From: DASYHS01 sp035998295
GTDB lineage: Bacteria; Pseudomonadota; Alphaproteobacteria; Azospirillales; Azospirillaceae
Length of the DNA: 32,101 nucleotides
Assembly: GCF_035998295.1 (NCBI RefSeq)
Contig: NZ_DASYHS010000008.1
Span: 1 to 32,101, forward strand
Direction of reading: 5' to 3'
A model generated the notes under the pieces. The model was not told the origin of the DNA and did no database searches. It worked only from the letters and a program-made list of their open reading frames with translations. The position numbers were made by a program, and so were the translations under genes. This document shows, piece after piece, positions 16,494-23,960 of this stretch. Each line of letters opens with the position of its first letter. The first letter of the stretch is position 1.

Positions 16494-17389
16494 GCCGACG
16501 CCCCGGGGCAGTAGCGCCGCACCATCCTCGCGCAGAACTCCGCGAACTCCTCGGGCACCTGCGGCCGGCTGGAGTGGTGGGGGGCGACGCCGCGATGCTC
16601 GGGGGTGAAGCAGAAGGTCACGGTGACGTCGAACTCGTCGAGCGCCGATACCATGCGGTCGAACCAGGCATCCGCCCCGGGGCGGAAGCTGTCGGCCCAG
16701 CTCAGCCCCGTGCGCAGGTGGCGCACGCCCAGCTCGCGCATCCTGCGCACGGCGTCGTCCAGGCGGTGGTCCTCGAAATGGAACCACTGGCACAGGCCGA
16801 GATCCGGCGTCAGGTCGGCGAAGGCGCGGTAGGCCGGCTTCTCGGTCCCGTCCTCGCGCACGATGCCCATGTAGAAATGCCGGTAGTAGGAGGAGCCTTC
16901 CGCCTCCCGGTGGCGCGTCGTCGCCGGCCAGGCGCGCGGCAGGTCGAACAGGCTGTACCAGTGGGCGCGCGGCACCCGGCCTGCCAGCAGCTCCGCCGTG
17001 CGCTTCAGGCCCCATTCCTGGACCTCCTCGGCGCCGAAGCTGGACACGCCGACCTCGCTGACCCAGATCGGCTTGTCGGTGACGGCGCGGATCTCGTCGA
17101 TCTTGGCCGGCCAGTCGTGGATCGGCCACAGGTTCCAGTCCAGCGGGAAGCCGTGGACCGCCACGACGTCGATCCCGTCTAGCGCGCCGCGGCCCTGCAG
17201 GTTGGTGATGAAGCCGGGGTCGATCGGCGACATGCCGCCCAGCACGCGCGGCAGGCCCGGGTTCTCGGCCCGGATCGCCTCGCAGGCCAGCGTCGCCATC
17301 CCGGCGAAATGCGCCCAGTCGGGATCGAGCTCCGGGTCCCAGTGGGACTTGTTGTTGGGCTCGTTCCAGATCATCGCCGCTTCGATCAT
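16490..17389 (-). CDS. Clan GH-A-like glycoside hydrolase with circularly permuted barrel
   Basis: A 299-residue cytosolic-looking protein with no signal peptide. The acid/base motif IWNEPNN (Glu10) lies at the extreme N-terminus. It is followed by IDVVAVHGFP (His79), the nucleophile strand KPIWVSEVGVSSFG (Glu112), HWYSLFDLP (strand 8) and KPAYRAFADL, which normally ends such domains. After that come CQWFHFED (200-207), VRHLRTGLSW (222-231), VTVTFCFTPEHRG (255-267) and EEFAEFCARMVRRY (280-293). These look like strands 1, 2, 3 and helix 3 of a GH39/GH5-like barrel. The strand order is thus 4-5-6-7-8-1-2-3. The start (ATGA overlap with the methyltransferase stop, GGGGAG upstream) leaves no room for a missing N-terminus. 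Probably a beta-glycosidase or transglycosidase acting with the adjacent glycosyltransferases. Confidence 0.8.
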   Translation of the reverse strand: MIEAAMIWNEPNNKSHWDPELDPDWAHFAGMATLACEAIRAENPGLPRVLGGMSPIDPGFITNLQGRGALDGIDVVAVHGFPLDWNLWPIHDWPAKIDEIRAVTDKPIWVSEVGVSSFGAEEVQEWGLKRTAELLAGRVPRAHWYSLFDLPRAWPATTRHREAEGSSYYRHFYMGIVREDGTEKPAYRAFADLTPDLGLCQWFHFEDHRLDDAVRRMRELGVRHLRTGLSWADSFRPGADAWFDRMVSALDEFDVTVTFCFTPEHRGVAPHHSSRPQVPEEFAEFCARMVRRYCPGASA

Positions 17390-18156
17390 CGTCCACTCCC
17401 CTGCGCCGGGTACGCCGCTCCCGGGCCGTCGCGCCCGACCTTGCCGCAGACATAGACCTCCGCTTCCGGATGGTCCCGGATCTCGAACCCGGAGCTGCGC
17501 AGCATGGCCTCGACGCAGGCGCGGTTGGGCACCCACCAGTTCGTCCAGTCGTTGGAATAGCTCTTCTCGATGAAGTGCATCCTGGGAAAGCCGGGACGAT
17601 CGAAGATCTCCGTCTCCCAGAAATCGTAGTCCTCGCCCACCGGCTCGACCTCGGCGCTGCCGCGCTGCATGGACTGGAAGACCAGCATGTCGTCCGCGAC
17701 ATGCTCGTGGATCAGGTCGAGGGCGAGCAGCGGATGGCGCAGGTGGTACAGCACGCCCATGAACAGGACGAGGTCGAACCGCTCGCCCAGCCGGGCGACG
17801 TCGTAGACCGAGAGGTTGCGGAACTCGATCTCGACCCCGCAGGTCTCGGCCGCGAAGCGCGCCTGGGCGAGATAGGTGTCGGAATCGTCGATGCCGACGA
17901 CCCTGGCGGCACCCCGCCGCTTCATCTCGATCGCGTAGAATCCGGCGTTGCAGCCGATGTCCAGGACGCTCTTGCCCGTGAGGTCGGCGGGGATCGCATG
18001 CGCGAAGCCCCGCCACTTCAGTGCCGGATAGTCGCCGAGGAAATGGTCGGGCGCCGTCCTGACGCCGCCGAGGTCGATGTTGTGGAACCAGGGGCCGAGT
18101 TCGGCGATGCGTGCCTCGATCTCGTCTGTCGATAGTCTTCTTGTCGTCACGGTCAT
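17386..18156 (-). CDS. CmoB-like SAM-dependent methyltransferase
   Basis: A 256-residue class I methyltransferase. Motif I is SVLDIGCNAGFY (63-74), with GAARVVGIDDS as the acidic loop after strand 2 and FDLVLFMGVLYHLRHPLLAL as the motif IV region. The opening WFHNIDLGGVRT and WRGFAHAIPADLTGKS resemble CmoB, the tRNA wobble-uridine enzyme. Location in a glycosyltransferase operon and a shorter length than CmoB (about 320) make a tRNA role unlikely. A sugar or glycoside O-methyltransferase, or a carboxymethyl-type transfer, is more plausible but unproven. It is coupled on both sides by ATGA overlaps. Confidence 0.85.
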   Translation of the reverse strand: MTVTTRRLSTDEIEARIAELGPWFHNIDLGGVRTAPDHFLGDYPALKWRGFAHAIPADLTGKSVLDIGCNAGFYAIEMKRRGAARVVGIDDSDTYLAQARFAAETCGVEIEFRNLSVYDVARLGERFDLVLFMGVLYHLRHPLLALDLIHEHVADDMLVFQSMQRGSAEVEPVGEDYDFWETEIFDRPGFPRMHFIEKSYSNDWTNWWVPNRACVEAMLRSSGFEIRDHPEAEVYVCGKVGRDGPGAAYPAQGSGR

Positions 18157-18908
18157 GGGAGGACCCCGTCCTTCTCCGGGATTCCGGCCTGCGTGCTGAG
18201 CAGGCCGATCGCTGCGCGGTACCCGTGCAGGGTGCCGACGTCGACATAGGACCGGCCGGCCCGCGCGCCGCGGGCGCGGCCGCCGCGGGCGAGCCACGCG
18301 TTGACGAGCGTGCCGATGTACTCGTCGCTGCGGCCGCGCTCCAGCCACAGCGCATGCAGCTCGGCCAGCACGGCGCCCGTCGTCTTGAACGCGCCCCAGA
18401 TCCAGTTCGACGCGGGGTTCGGGCACTTGACCTGGATCTCGCTCACGCCGCCCTCGTCGTCGAGCACGACCGCGTCGAAGTATTCCGGCCGCTCGACCGG
18501 GAACAGCAGGAAGGACAGCCCCCCGTCGGGCAGCGCGCACAGCGCGTCCTCCGGGAACCACACCGTGTCGGGCAGGCCGACCACCACCATCTCCTCCGGC
18601 GCGATCAGCGGCAGCGCGCGGAACACCGCGTCGCACAGCCCGCCCGCCACCGGCTGGACCACGTACGCGATCGCCGCGGCGTCGTAGCCGGCGCCGTAGT
18701 ATTCGAGGATGTCCGACTTGCCCGGGGCGATCACGAAGCACAGCTTGTCGGCCCCGGCCCGGACCATGCGCTCGACCAGGTACTCGCTGACGGCCCGCGG
18801 CCGTTCGGTGCTGCCGTCGAAGCGGCTGCCGACCGGCAGCAGCTCCTTGGAGAAGGCGAGCGGTTGGATGCGCGTGCCGCTGCCCGCGGCCGGGACGATT
18901 CCCCACAT
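18153..18908 (-). CDS. Sugar-1-phosphate nucleotidyltransferase (RmlA-like)
   Basis: A 251-residue nucleotidyltransferase that should activate a sugar (or polyol) phosphate with an NTP. The signature GIVPAAGSGTRIQPLAFSKE (residues 3-22) followed by LLPVG gives the nucleotide loop and catalytic Lys21. Then come VGLPDTVWF (metal-site Asp region), FLLFPVERPEYFDAVVLDDE, WIWGAFKTTG and a C-terminal YVDVGTLHGYRAAIG. It is close to glucose-1-phosphate thymidylyl- or uridylyltransferases. Given the inositol phosphate synthase in the same operon, an inositol phosphate cytidylyltransferase role cannot be excluded. Starts 2 nt after the CgeB-like gene stop and overlaps the methyltransferase start by ATGA. 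Confidence 0.87.
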   Translation of the reverse strand: MWGIVPAAGSGTRIQPLAFSKELLPVGSRFDGSTERPRAVSEYLVERMVRAGADKLCFVIAPGKSDILEYYGAGYDAAAIAYVVQPVAGGLCDAVFRALPLIAPEEMVVVGLPDTVWFPEDALCALPDGGLSFLLFPVERPEYFDAVVLDDEGGVSEIQVKCPNPASNWIWGAFKTTGAVLAELHALWLERGRSDEYIGTLVNAWLARGGRARGARAGRSYVDVGTLHGYRAAIGLLSTQAGIPEKDGVLP

Positions 18909-18910
18909 GC

Positions 18911-20008
18911 TCAGGCCCCCAGGGGCTGGATGTCTGCGGTCGGGGTGAAGCAGCCGTCGAGGGCGGCGAACAGGTCGCCGACGCGCCGGTCGGCCGTGTG
19001 CTCGGCCAGGGTGCGCTCGCGCGCGGCCGCGGCGATGCGTCCCAGCTCGGCGTCCGACAGGCCGAGAGCGGCCTCGGCCTCGGCGGTGTCGCGCGCCACC
19101 AGGACCTCGCGCCCGGGCTCGAAGAAGGCGTCCAGCCCGTCCCAGGCGTCCGACAGCACCGGCGTCCCGCACGCCGTCGCCTCGAACAGGCGGCCCGACG
19201 GGCACCAGCCCATCGCCGCCATGGCGGCGCGCGTCACGTTCAAGGTCAGCCGCGACGAGCTGTAGAAGGCGGGATGCTCGTCCGGTCCCAGGTGCCGCAC
19301 GAAGTGGATGTTCGGGGTCCAGGGAAAGTCCTGCGGGTACTGGGCGCCCGCGATCACGAAGCGGCGCTCCGGCATGCGGCGAGCCGGCTCGACCAGCAGG
19401 GCCTCCAGCGCGCGCTGCCGGTCCTCGGCATAGGTGCCGATATAGGAAAGGTCGGCCCGGTAATGGTCCTGCGGGGCGGCCGGGCGGTGGATCTCCGGGT
19501 CGACATGGCCGTAGAGCGTCGCCGTGCGGCGCGCGCCCAGGCGGCTGCGCAGCTCGGCCAGCGCGGCGCCGCCGGTGTAGCTGAGGACCAGGTCGAAGTC
19601 GCCGAGGCCCCGCGGGCCGATGTAGCCGACCGGCTCGCCGCGGCCGAGCTTCGCCAGCGTGACCGGCGTGTCCAGGTCGTAGAACACGCGGGCCGCCACC
19701 CGCGACCCCAGGACGAGGTCGGCGGCCGCGACCCCGTCGGGGCAATAGGAGGTGACCATCCCGACATCGGCGTCGGCCAGTTCCCGCTCGGCCTGCGCGC
19801 GGACCTCGTCCCAGTCCGAATAGAGCACGAGGCGGCCGTTCGGGATCTCGGACAGGTCGCGCGTGCCCGCATAGTAGGGCACGTCGCGTTCGAAGAAGGT
19901 GACCCGGTGGCCGCGGCGCGCCAGCGCGCGCACGAGCCCGCGCCACAGCGTGGCATGGCCGTTGCCCCAGGAGGAGCTGATCGTGAGTCCGAAGACGGTG
20001 AGCTTCAT
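18911..20008 (-). CDS. CgeB-like GT-B glycosyltransferase
   Basis: A 365-residue glycosyltransferase of the CgeB/spore-maturation-like type. The N-terminal strand and loop read LTISSSWGNGHATLWRGL (residues 8-25), then RGHRVTFFERDVPYY. The C-terminal domain has DLSYIGTYAEDRQRALEALL (Rossmann strand), FYSSSRLTLNVTRAAM, and CPSGRLFEATACGTPVLSD followed by WDGLDAFFEPGREVLV, matching the nucleotide-sugar site of this group. No membrane segment. It begins with an ATGA overlap with the phosphatase gene and is followed after 2 nt by the nucleotidyltransferase, which likely supplies its donor. Acceptor unknown. Confidence 0.87.
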   Translation of the reverse strand: MKLTVFGLTISSSWGNGHATLWRGLVRALARRGHRVTFFERDVPYYAGTRDLSEIPNGRLVLYSDWDEVRAQAERELADADVGMVTSYCPDGVAAADLVLGSRVAARVFYDLDTPVTLAKLGRGEPVGYIGPRGLGDFDLVLSYTGGAALAELRSRLGARRTATLYGHVDPEIHRPAAPQDHYRADLSYIGTYAEDRQRALEALLVEPARRMPERRFVIAGAQYPQDFPWTPNIHFVRHLGPDEHPAFYSSSRLTLNVTRAAMAAMGWCPSGRLFEATACGTPVLSDAWDGLDAFFEPGREVLVARDTAEAEAALGLSDAELGRIAAAARERTLAEHTADRRVGDLFAALDGCFTPTADIQPLGA

Positions 20009-20598
20009 TCGGGCACAGCCTCGTTGATGCGCAGGACGCGCGGCCCGCCTGCGTCGAGCAGGATCGTGCTGACCGAGGCCGGCGACACCTCGATGCGCAG
20101 GAACAGGTCGAGCGGCGCGCCCAGCCAGTGGGCCAGCGCCGCCCGGATCGGGTCGCCGTGGCTGAACAGCACGATGCGGGCGTCGGGGTGCTCCGCGTGC
20201 AGCGCCGTCAGATGGGCGGCGAAGCGGGACTGCACCTCGAACATCGCCTCCCCGCCGGGTGCGCGGGCGGCGCTGCGCACCGCGTTCCAGCGGTGCCAGG
20301 CCGGGTCGCGGTCCAGCTCCTCGAAGCTCCGGCCGGTCCAGGCGCCGAAGTCGATCTCCTGCACCGCCGGCGCCGTCTCGACCGCGACGCCGAGGCGGCG
20401 CGCGAGCGGCTCGGCGGTCTGGCGCGTGCGCAGCATCGGGCTCGACTGGAGGATGTCCGGCCGCTCGCGTTCCAGCCGGTCGGCCAGCCGTTCCGCCTGC
20501 GCCAGCCCGGCCGGCGACAGCGGCACGTCTTCCCGCCCGGCGAGGCCGCGGCCGAGCCAGTCGTGCTGCGCGTGGCGGACGAGATGGAAAACGGTCAC
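20005..20598 (-). CDS. Histidine phosphatase (phosphoglycerate mutase-like)
   Basis: A 197-residue branch-1 histidine phosphatase. FHLVRHAQHDW carries the phosphate-accepting His9 with Arg8, RTRQTAEPLA holds Arg57, QEIDFGAWTGRSFEELD has the acid residue near 81, and VLFSHGDPIRAALAHWLG holds the second catalytic His147. Start is GTG at 20598. It lies 28 nt downstream of the inositol-phosphate synthase, so it may dephosphorylate inositol phosphate to inositol. This would be an unusual enzyme for that step, since the common inositol monophosphatase is of the metal-dependent IMPase fold. It could instead act on a later phosphorylated intermediate. Confidence 0.9.
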   Translation of the reverse strand: MTVFHLVRHAQHDWLGRGLAGREDVPLSPAGLAQAERLADRLERERPDILQSSPMLRTRQTAEPLARRLGVAVETAPAVQEIDFGAWTGRSFEELDRDPAWHRWNAVRSAARAPGGEAMFEVQSRFAAHLTALHAEHPDARIVLFSHGDPIRAALAHWLGAPLDLFLRIEVSPASVSTILLDAGGPRVLRINEAVPE

Positions 20599-20626
20599 GG
20601 GCTGGTCCCCGCTTGCCGGCCGGCGG

Positions 20627-21706
20627 TCACTCCTCGCCCCGGATGAATTTCAGCGTGCGTTGGCGCGCCTCGGCGTCCGTGAACTGCTGGGGCGGCGACT
20701 TCATGAAGTAGCTCGACGGGCCGATCAGCGCGCCGCCCATGCCGCGGTCGAGCGCCAGCCGGGCGCAGCGCACCGCATCGATGACCACCCCCGCGGAGTT
20801 GGGCGAATCCCATACCTCCAGCTTGAGCTCGATGTTGAGCGGCACGTTGCCGAAGGTCGTGCCCTCCATGCGGATGTAGCACCATTTCCTGTCGGCCAGC
20901 CACGGCACATAGTCGGAGGGGCCGACATGGACCGCGTCCGCCGGCAGCGGCGCGCCGAGCTGGCTCGTCACCGCGTTGGTCTTGGAGATCTTCTTGCTGT
21001 CGAGCCGCTCGCGCTCGAGCATGTTCCGGAAATCGGTGTTGCCGCCGAAATTGAGCTGGTAGGTGCGGTCCAGCCGCACGCCGCGCTCCGCGAACAGGTT
21101 GGTCAGGACCCGGTGGACGATGGTGGCGCCGACCTGCGACTTGATGTCGTCGCCGATCACGGGCAGGCGCTTCTCCTCGAAGCGCCGCCGCCAGCCGTCG
21201 TCGGAGGCGAGGAAGACCGGCATGCAGTTGACGAAGGCGCAGCCGGCGTCGAGCGCGCGCTCCGCGTACCAGCGCGCCGCCCGCTCCGAGCCGACGGGCA
21301 GGTAGGACACCAGCACCTGGGTCCCGGTCCGGCGCAGCACCTCCGCGACGTCCTCGGCAGGCGCTTCGGACTCCCGTATCTGGCCGGCGACGTATTTGCC
21401 GAGGCCGTCCAGCGTCGGTCCGCGCCGGACCTGGACGCCGGTCGCCGGCACCTCCGCGAACACCGCGGTGTTGTTGGGCTGCGCCAGAATGGCGTCGGCG
21501 AGGTCGCGCCCGACCTTGTCGGCGCTGACGTCGAAGGCGGCCGAGATCTCGACGTCGGCGACATGGTATCCGCCGAGGTCCACATGCATCAGCCCGGGCA
21601 CCTGTTCTTCCGGGTCGGCGTGCCGATAGTAATGAAGCCCCTGGACCAGCGACGAAGCGCAGTTCCCGACCCCGACGATGGCAACCCGGATCTTCTTGTC
21701 GCTCAA
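20627..21706 (-). CDS. ino1: myo-Inositol-1-phosphate synthase
   Basis: A 359-residue NAD-dependent synthase converting glucose 6-phosphate to 1D-myo-inositol 3-phosphate. The Rossmann motif AIVGVGNCASSLVQG lies near the N-terminus. The family core includes TQVLVSYLPVGSERA, FVNCMPVFLASDDGW, PVIGDDIKSQVGATI, NFGGNTDFRNM, and DSKKISKTNAVTS with the catalytic lysines. Length matches the short bacterial/archaeal form, not the about 510-residue eukaryotic form. Start is TTG at 21706 with GGAG about 8-11 nt upstream; no ATG fits. It is the first gene of an 11-gene minus-strand operon and probably provides its committed precursor. The enzyme is uncommon in Gram-negative bacteria. Confidence 0.95.
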   Translation of the reverse strand: MSDKKIRVAIVGVGNCASSLVQGLHYYRHADPEEQVPGLMHVDLGGYHVADVEISAAFDVSADKVGRDLADAILAQPNNTAVFAEVPATGVQVRRGPTLDGLGKYVAGQIRESEAPAEDVAEVLRRTGTQVLVSYLPVGSERAARWYAERALDAGCAFVNCMPVFLASDDGWRRRFEEKRLPVIGDDIKSQVGATIVHRVLTNLFAERGVRLDRTYQLNFGGNTDFRNMLERERLDSKKISKTNAVTSQLGAPLPADAVHVGPSDYVPWLADRKWCYIRMEGTTFGNVPLNIELKLEVWDSPNSAGVVIDAVRCARLALDRGMGGALIGPSSYFMKSPPQQFTDAEARQRTLKFIRGEE

Positions 21707-21806
21707 GAGCGCGCTCCGTTCTACGTTGTGCGGCCAGAGTGGGATTCCGGCTGCGTAACGTGCGAATTGGAGGGCTTGTTCCTGGATCTTCGGGAGAAAG
21801 CCGGGA

Positions 21807-21837
21807 CCCGCCGGGGCGGCGGAGGTGCCCCGGCGGG
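21807..21837 (-). terminator. Perfect 11-bp inverted repeat downstream of the SDR gene
   Basis: CCCGCCGGGGC (21807-21817) and GCCCCGGCGGG (21827-21837) pair perfectly around a 9-nt loop. It lies in the 210-nt gap between the SDR stop and the inositol-phosphate synthase start, about 80 nt after the SDR stop in the direction of its transcription. The trailing sequence on the minus strand has only a broken T run, so it is a terminator candidate of the T-poor kind. It could also insulate the ino1 operon. I see no convincing promoter in the rest of the gap. Confidence 0.45.
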
Positions 21838-21916
21838 GTGGCCCGCCCGATGATCGTGCCGCCTTCCCGGTCTCCCGGGGAGGGGGCGGCCGGGAATACC
21901 GGCGCGCTCAGGGACC

Positions 21917-22621
21917 TCAGACGGCGCGGGTCAGGCCTCCGTCGACGCGGATGTTCTGCCCGGTGATGTATCCGGCTCCCTCGGAGGCGAGGAAGGCGAT
22001 GGTCGCGGCGATCTCCCGGCTCGTGCCGTAGCGCTGCATCGGCACGCTGGCGCGGCGTTCCTCCGTCGCGGGAAGGCTGTCGATCCAGCCCGGCAGCACG
22101 TTGTTCATGCGCACGTTGTCGGCCGCATGGGTGTCCGCGAAGATCTTCGTGAACGACGCGAGGCCCGCCCGGAACACGGCCGAGGTCGGGAACATGGCGC
22201 TCGGTTCGAACGCCCAGGCGGTGGAGACGTTGATGATCGCGCCGGACTTCTGCCGCTGCATGATGGGCGCCACGAGGCGCGTCGGGCGGATCACGTTCAT
22301 CAGGTAGACGTCGAGCCCGGTGTGCCATTGCTCGTCCGTGAGCTCGAGCACCGGGGCCCTGGGACCGTGCCCCGCGCTGTTGACCAGCACGTCGATGCGC
22401 CCCCAGCGCTCCATCGCCCCGTCGACCAGGCGCTTCAGGTCGTCGTTCGACTGGTTCGAGCCCGTGATCCCGAACCCGCCGAGATCCCCGGCCAGCGCCT
22501 CGCCCTTCCCGGACGAGGACAGGACGGCGATCTTGAAGCCGTCCTGGGCCAGCCTGCGCGCCGCCTCCGCGCCCATGCCGCTGCCGCCTGCGGTGACGAG
22601 CGCGACCTTTTCTACTGCCAT
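21917..22621 (-). CDS. SDR-fold protein with degenerate catalytic dyad
   Basis: A 234-residue classical-length short-chain dehydrogenase/reductase fold. The cofactor loop TAGGSGMG (10-17), NSAG (81-84), a conserved Asn near 109, catalytic-type Ser133 (NVST) and the C-terminal VDGGLTRAV are all present. The YxxxK motif, expected 13-14 residues after the serine, reads SAVFR (147-151). The tyrosine is Ser and the lysine is Arg. The protein may therefore bind a nucleotide without normal oxidoreduction, or use another residue. It is transcribed divergently from a LysR regulator 131 nt away, which probably controls it. Confidence 0.88.
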   Translation of the reverse strand: MAVEKVALVTAGGSGMGAEAARRLAQDGFKIAVLSSSGKGEALAGDLGGFGITGSNQSNDDLKRLVDGAMERWGRIDVLVNSAGHGPRAPVLELTDEQWHTGLDVYLMNVIRPTRLVAPIMQRQKSGAIINVSTAWAFEPSAMFPTSAVFRAGLASFTKIFADTHAADNVRMNNVLPGWIDSLPATEERRASVPMQRYGTSREIAATIAFLASEGAGYITGQNIRVDGGLTRAV

Positions 22622-22631
22622 GCCTCTTGCT

Positions 22632-22658
22632 CCTGCCGGATGTTCCGGAAGCGGCAGG
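22632..22658. promoter_or_regulatory. Nested inverted repeat in the SDR-LysR intergenic region
   Basis: CCTGCCG (22632-22638) and CGGCAGG (22652-22658) form perfect 7-bp arms. Between them lies the 8-bp palindrome TTCCGGAA (22643-22650). It sits 11-37 nt upstream of the SDR start. It could be the binding site of the adjacent LysR regulator or a leader hairpin. No clear -35/-10 pair is visible nearby. Confidence 0.35.
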
Positions 22659-22752
22659 CGGCCCGCCTGCGCTCCCCGGCATTATCATGGCGCCGGACCG
22701 CGCGATGGACTAAGCAGTTCTTCGACGTCGTGGGTGTAGGAATTCTACTGGG

Positions 22753-23643
22753 ATGGCGGGGAAACGCGTCAGGCTGCCCTCGTTGAACGGACTGCGGGCC
22801 TTCGAGGCTTCGGCGCGTCACCTGAATTTCCGCCTGGCCGCGGAAGAGCTCGGCGTGACGCAGGGCGCCGTCGCGCAGCAGGTCCGCGGGCTCGAGGCGG
22901 ATCTCGGGATCAGGCTGTTCGACCGCCTGCCGCGGTCCCTCGCCCTGACCGCTACGGGGCGCGCCTATGTCGCCAATATCCGGCGCGCCTTCGAGCTGAT
23001 CTCGGAGGCCACGGCGACCCTGAGGCCCCGGCCGTCGCAGGTGACGATCAGCGTGACGCCGACCTTCGCGTCGAAATGGCTGATCCCGCGGCTGCCGGAG
23101 TTCTCGAGGGAGCACCCGGCCCTGGAGCTCCGGATCGTCGCCAGCGAGGGGCTGGCGGATTTCCGCTCCGACGGCGTCGACGTCGCCGTGCGCCAGGGCC
23201 ATCCGCCCTTCGGTCCCGGCCTGGCGGTCGACCCGCTCTTCGAGCACGAGGTCGTGGCGGTGTGCAGCCCGTCCCTGATCCGCGACCGGGGGCGGCCGTT
23301 GACGGCCGATGACCTGGGCGACCTCGTCCTGCTGCATGACGCGCATGACCTCTGGCCCCAGTTCGTCGACCACGTCCTGGGAACCGATCGCTTCCCGTCC
23401 GGGAGGGGGCAGCGCTTCAGCCAGACGCTGCTCGCCATCGACGCGGCGGTCGCGGGGCAGGGGCTTGCCGTCGCGAGCCGCTTCCTGGTCGAGCAGGACC
23501 TGGAGGCCGGACGGCTCGTACTCGCCTTCGACGGCTCGATGCGGGGCGGCACGGACTTCTACGTCGTCGCACCGCGCAAGCCGCGGGACCCCGCCGCGAC
23601 CGCATCCGTGAGGGCTTGGCTCCTGGATCGGCGATCCAGGTAG
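22753..23643 (+). CDS. LysR-family transcriptional regulator (GcvA-like)
   Basis: A 296-residue regulator. The winged helix-turn-helix occupies about residues 8-66: LPSLNGLRAFEASARHLNFR, then AAEELGVTQGAVAQQVRGLE, then LFDRLPRSLALTATG. The periplasmic-binding-protein-like effector domain follows (VTISVTPTFASKWLIPRLPE to the end), with the DGVDVAVRQG stretch typical of the GcvA/AmpR subgroup. It is divergent from the SDR gene, the normal arrangement for a LysR protein and its target. The inducer is not evident. It overlaps, with its stop codon, the start of a strong inverted repeat. Confidence 0.95.
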   Translation: MAGKRVRLPSLNGLRAFEASARHLNFRLAAEELGVTQGAVAQQVRGLEADLGIRLFDRLPRSLALTATGRAYVANIRRAFELISEATATLRPRPSQVTISVTPTFASKWLIPRLPEFSREHPALELRIVASEGLADFRSDGVDVAVRQGHPPFGPGLAVDPLFEHEVVAVCSPSLIRDRGRPLTADDLGDLVLLHDAHDLWPQFVDHVLGTDRFPSGRGQRFSQTLLAIDAAVAGQGLAVASRFLVEQDLEAGRLVLAFDGSMRGGTDFYVVAPRKPRDPAATASVRAWLLDRRSR

Positions 23644-23671
23644 GGGGCGGCCGGGCCTGCCCGGCCGCCCC
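23644..23671. terminator. Perfect 12-bp GC hairpin between convergent genes
   Basis: GGGGCGGCCGGG (23644-23655), loop CCTG, and CCCGGCCGCCCC (23660-23671) pair without mismatch. It begins at the last base but one of the LysR stop and ends 24 nt before the stop of the convergent small membrane protein gene, so it can serve both directions. There is no T tract on either side, as is common for GC-rich genomes. Confidence 0.6.
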
Positions 23672-23695
23672 ACCTGTTCCCTCAGGCCCGTTCCG

Positions 23696-23860
23696 TCAGA
23701 CCGACGGCCCGCCGCTCGTCTCGGTGGAGTTGAAGACGGCCTGGAGGAACAGGCCGATCAGGACCACGAAGAAGGCCAGCGCCGCGAGCTTGGTCTGGGC
23801 GACGAGCAGCACCGCCGTGGCGATCGCCAGGACGGACAGTTTCACGATCGTTGCGTTCAT
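23696..23860 (-). CDS. Small membrane protein, 54 residues
   Basis: ATG at 23860 to TGA at 23696. The product begins MNATIVKLSVLAIATAVLL and continues with VAQTKLAALAFFVVLIGLFL, giving two short hydrophobic stretches separated by QTK, then a polar tail NSTETSGGPSV. It could be a two-helix hairpin or one long membrane helix. It is convergent with the LysR gene and about 100 nt downstream of another small minus-strand gene. I do not recognise a family; the strong hydrophobic pattern and position next to a terminator support it as real. Confidence 0.6.
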   Translation of the reverse strand: MNATIVKLSVLAIATAVLLVAQTKLAALAFFVVLIGLFLQAVFNSTETSGGPSV

Positions 23861-23960
23861 GGAAAAGGGCTCCCCGCGGCCGGCCGGGCGGGCTCGCCGT
23901 CCCGGCGTCGCGGCCGCGTCTGTGATGTCGGGTGTCGTGGTGGCGGGAGCGGGGCGGCGC

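Noticed and set aside
17386..18156. Assignment as tRNA-modifying CmoB
   Set aside because: Shorter than CmoB, embedded in a glycosyltransferase operon, and no CmoA partner is present.
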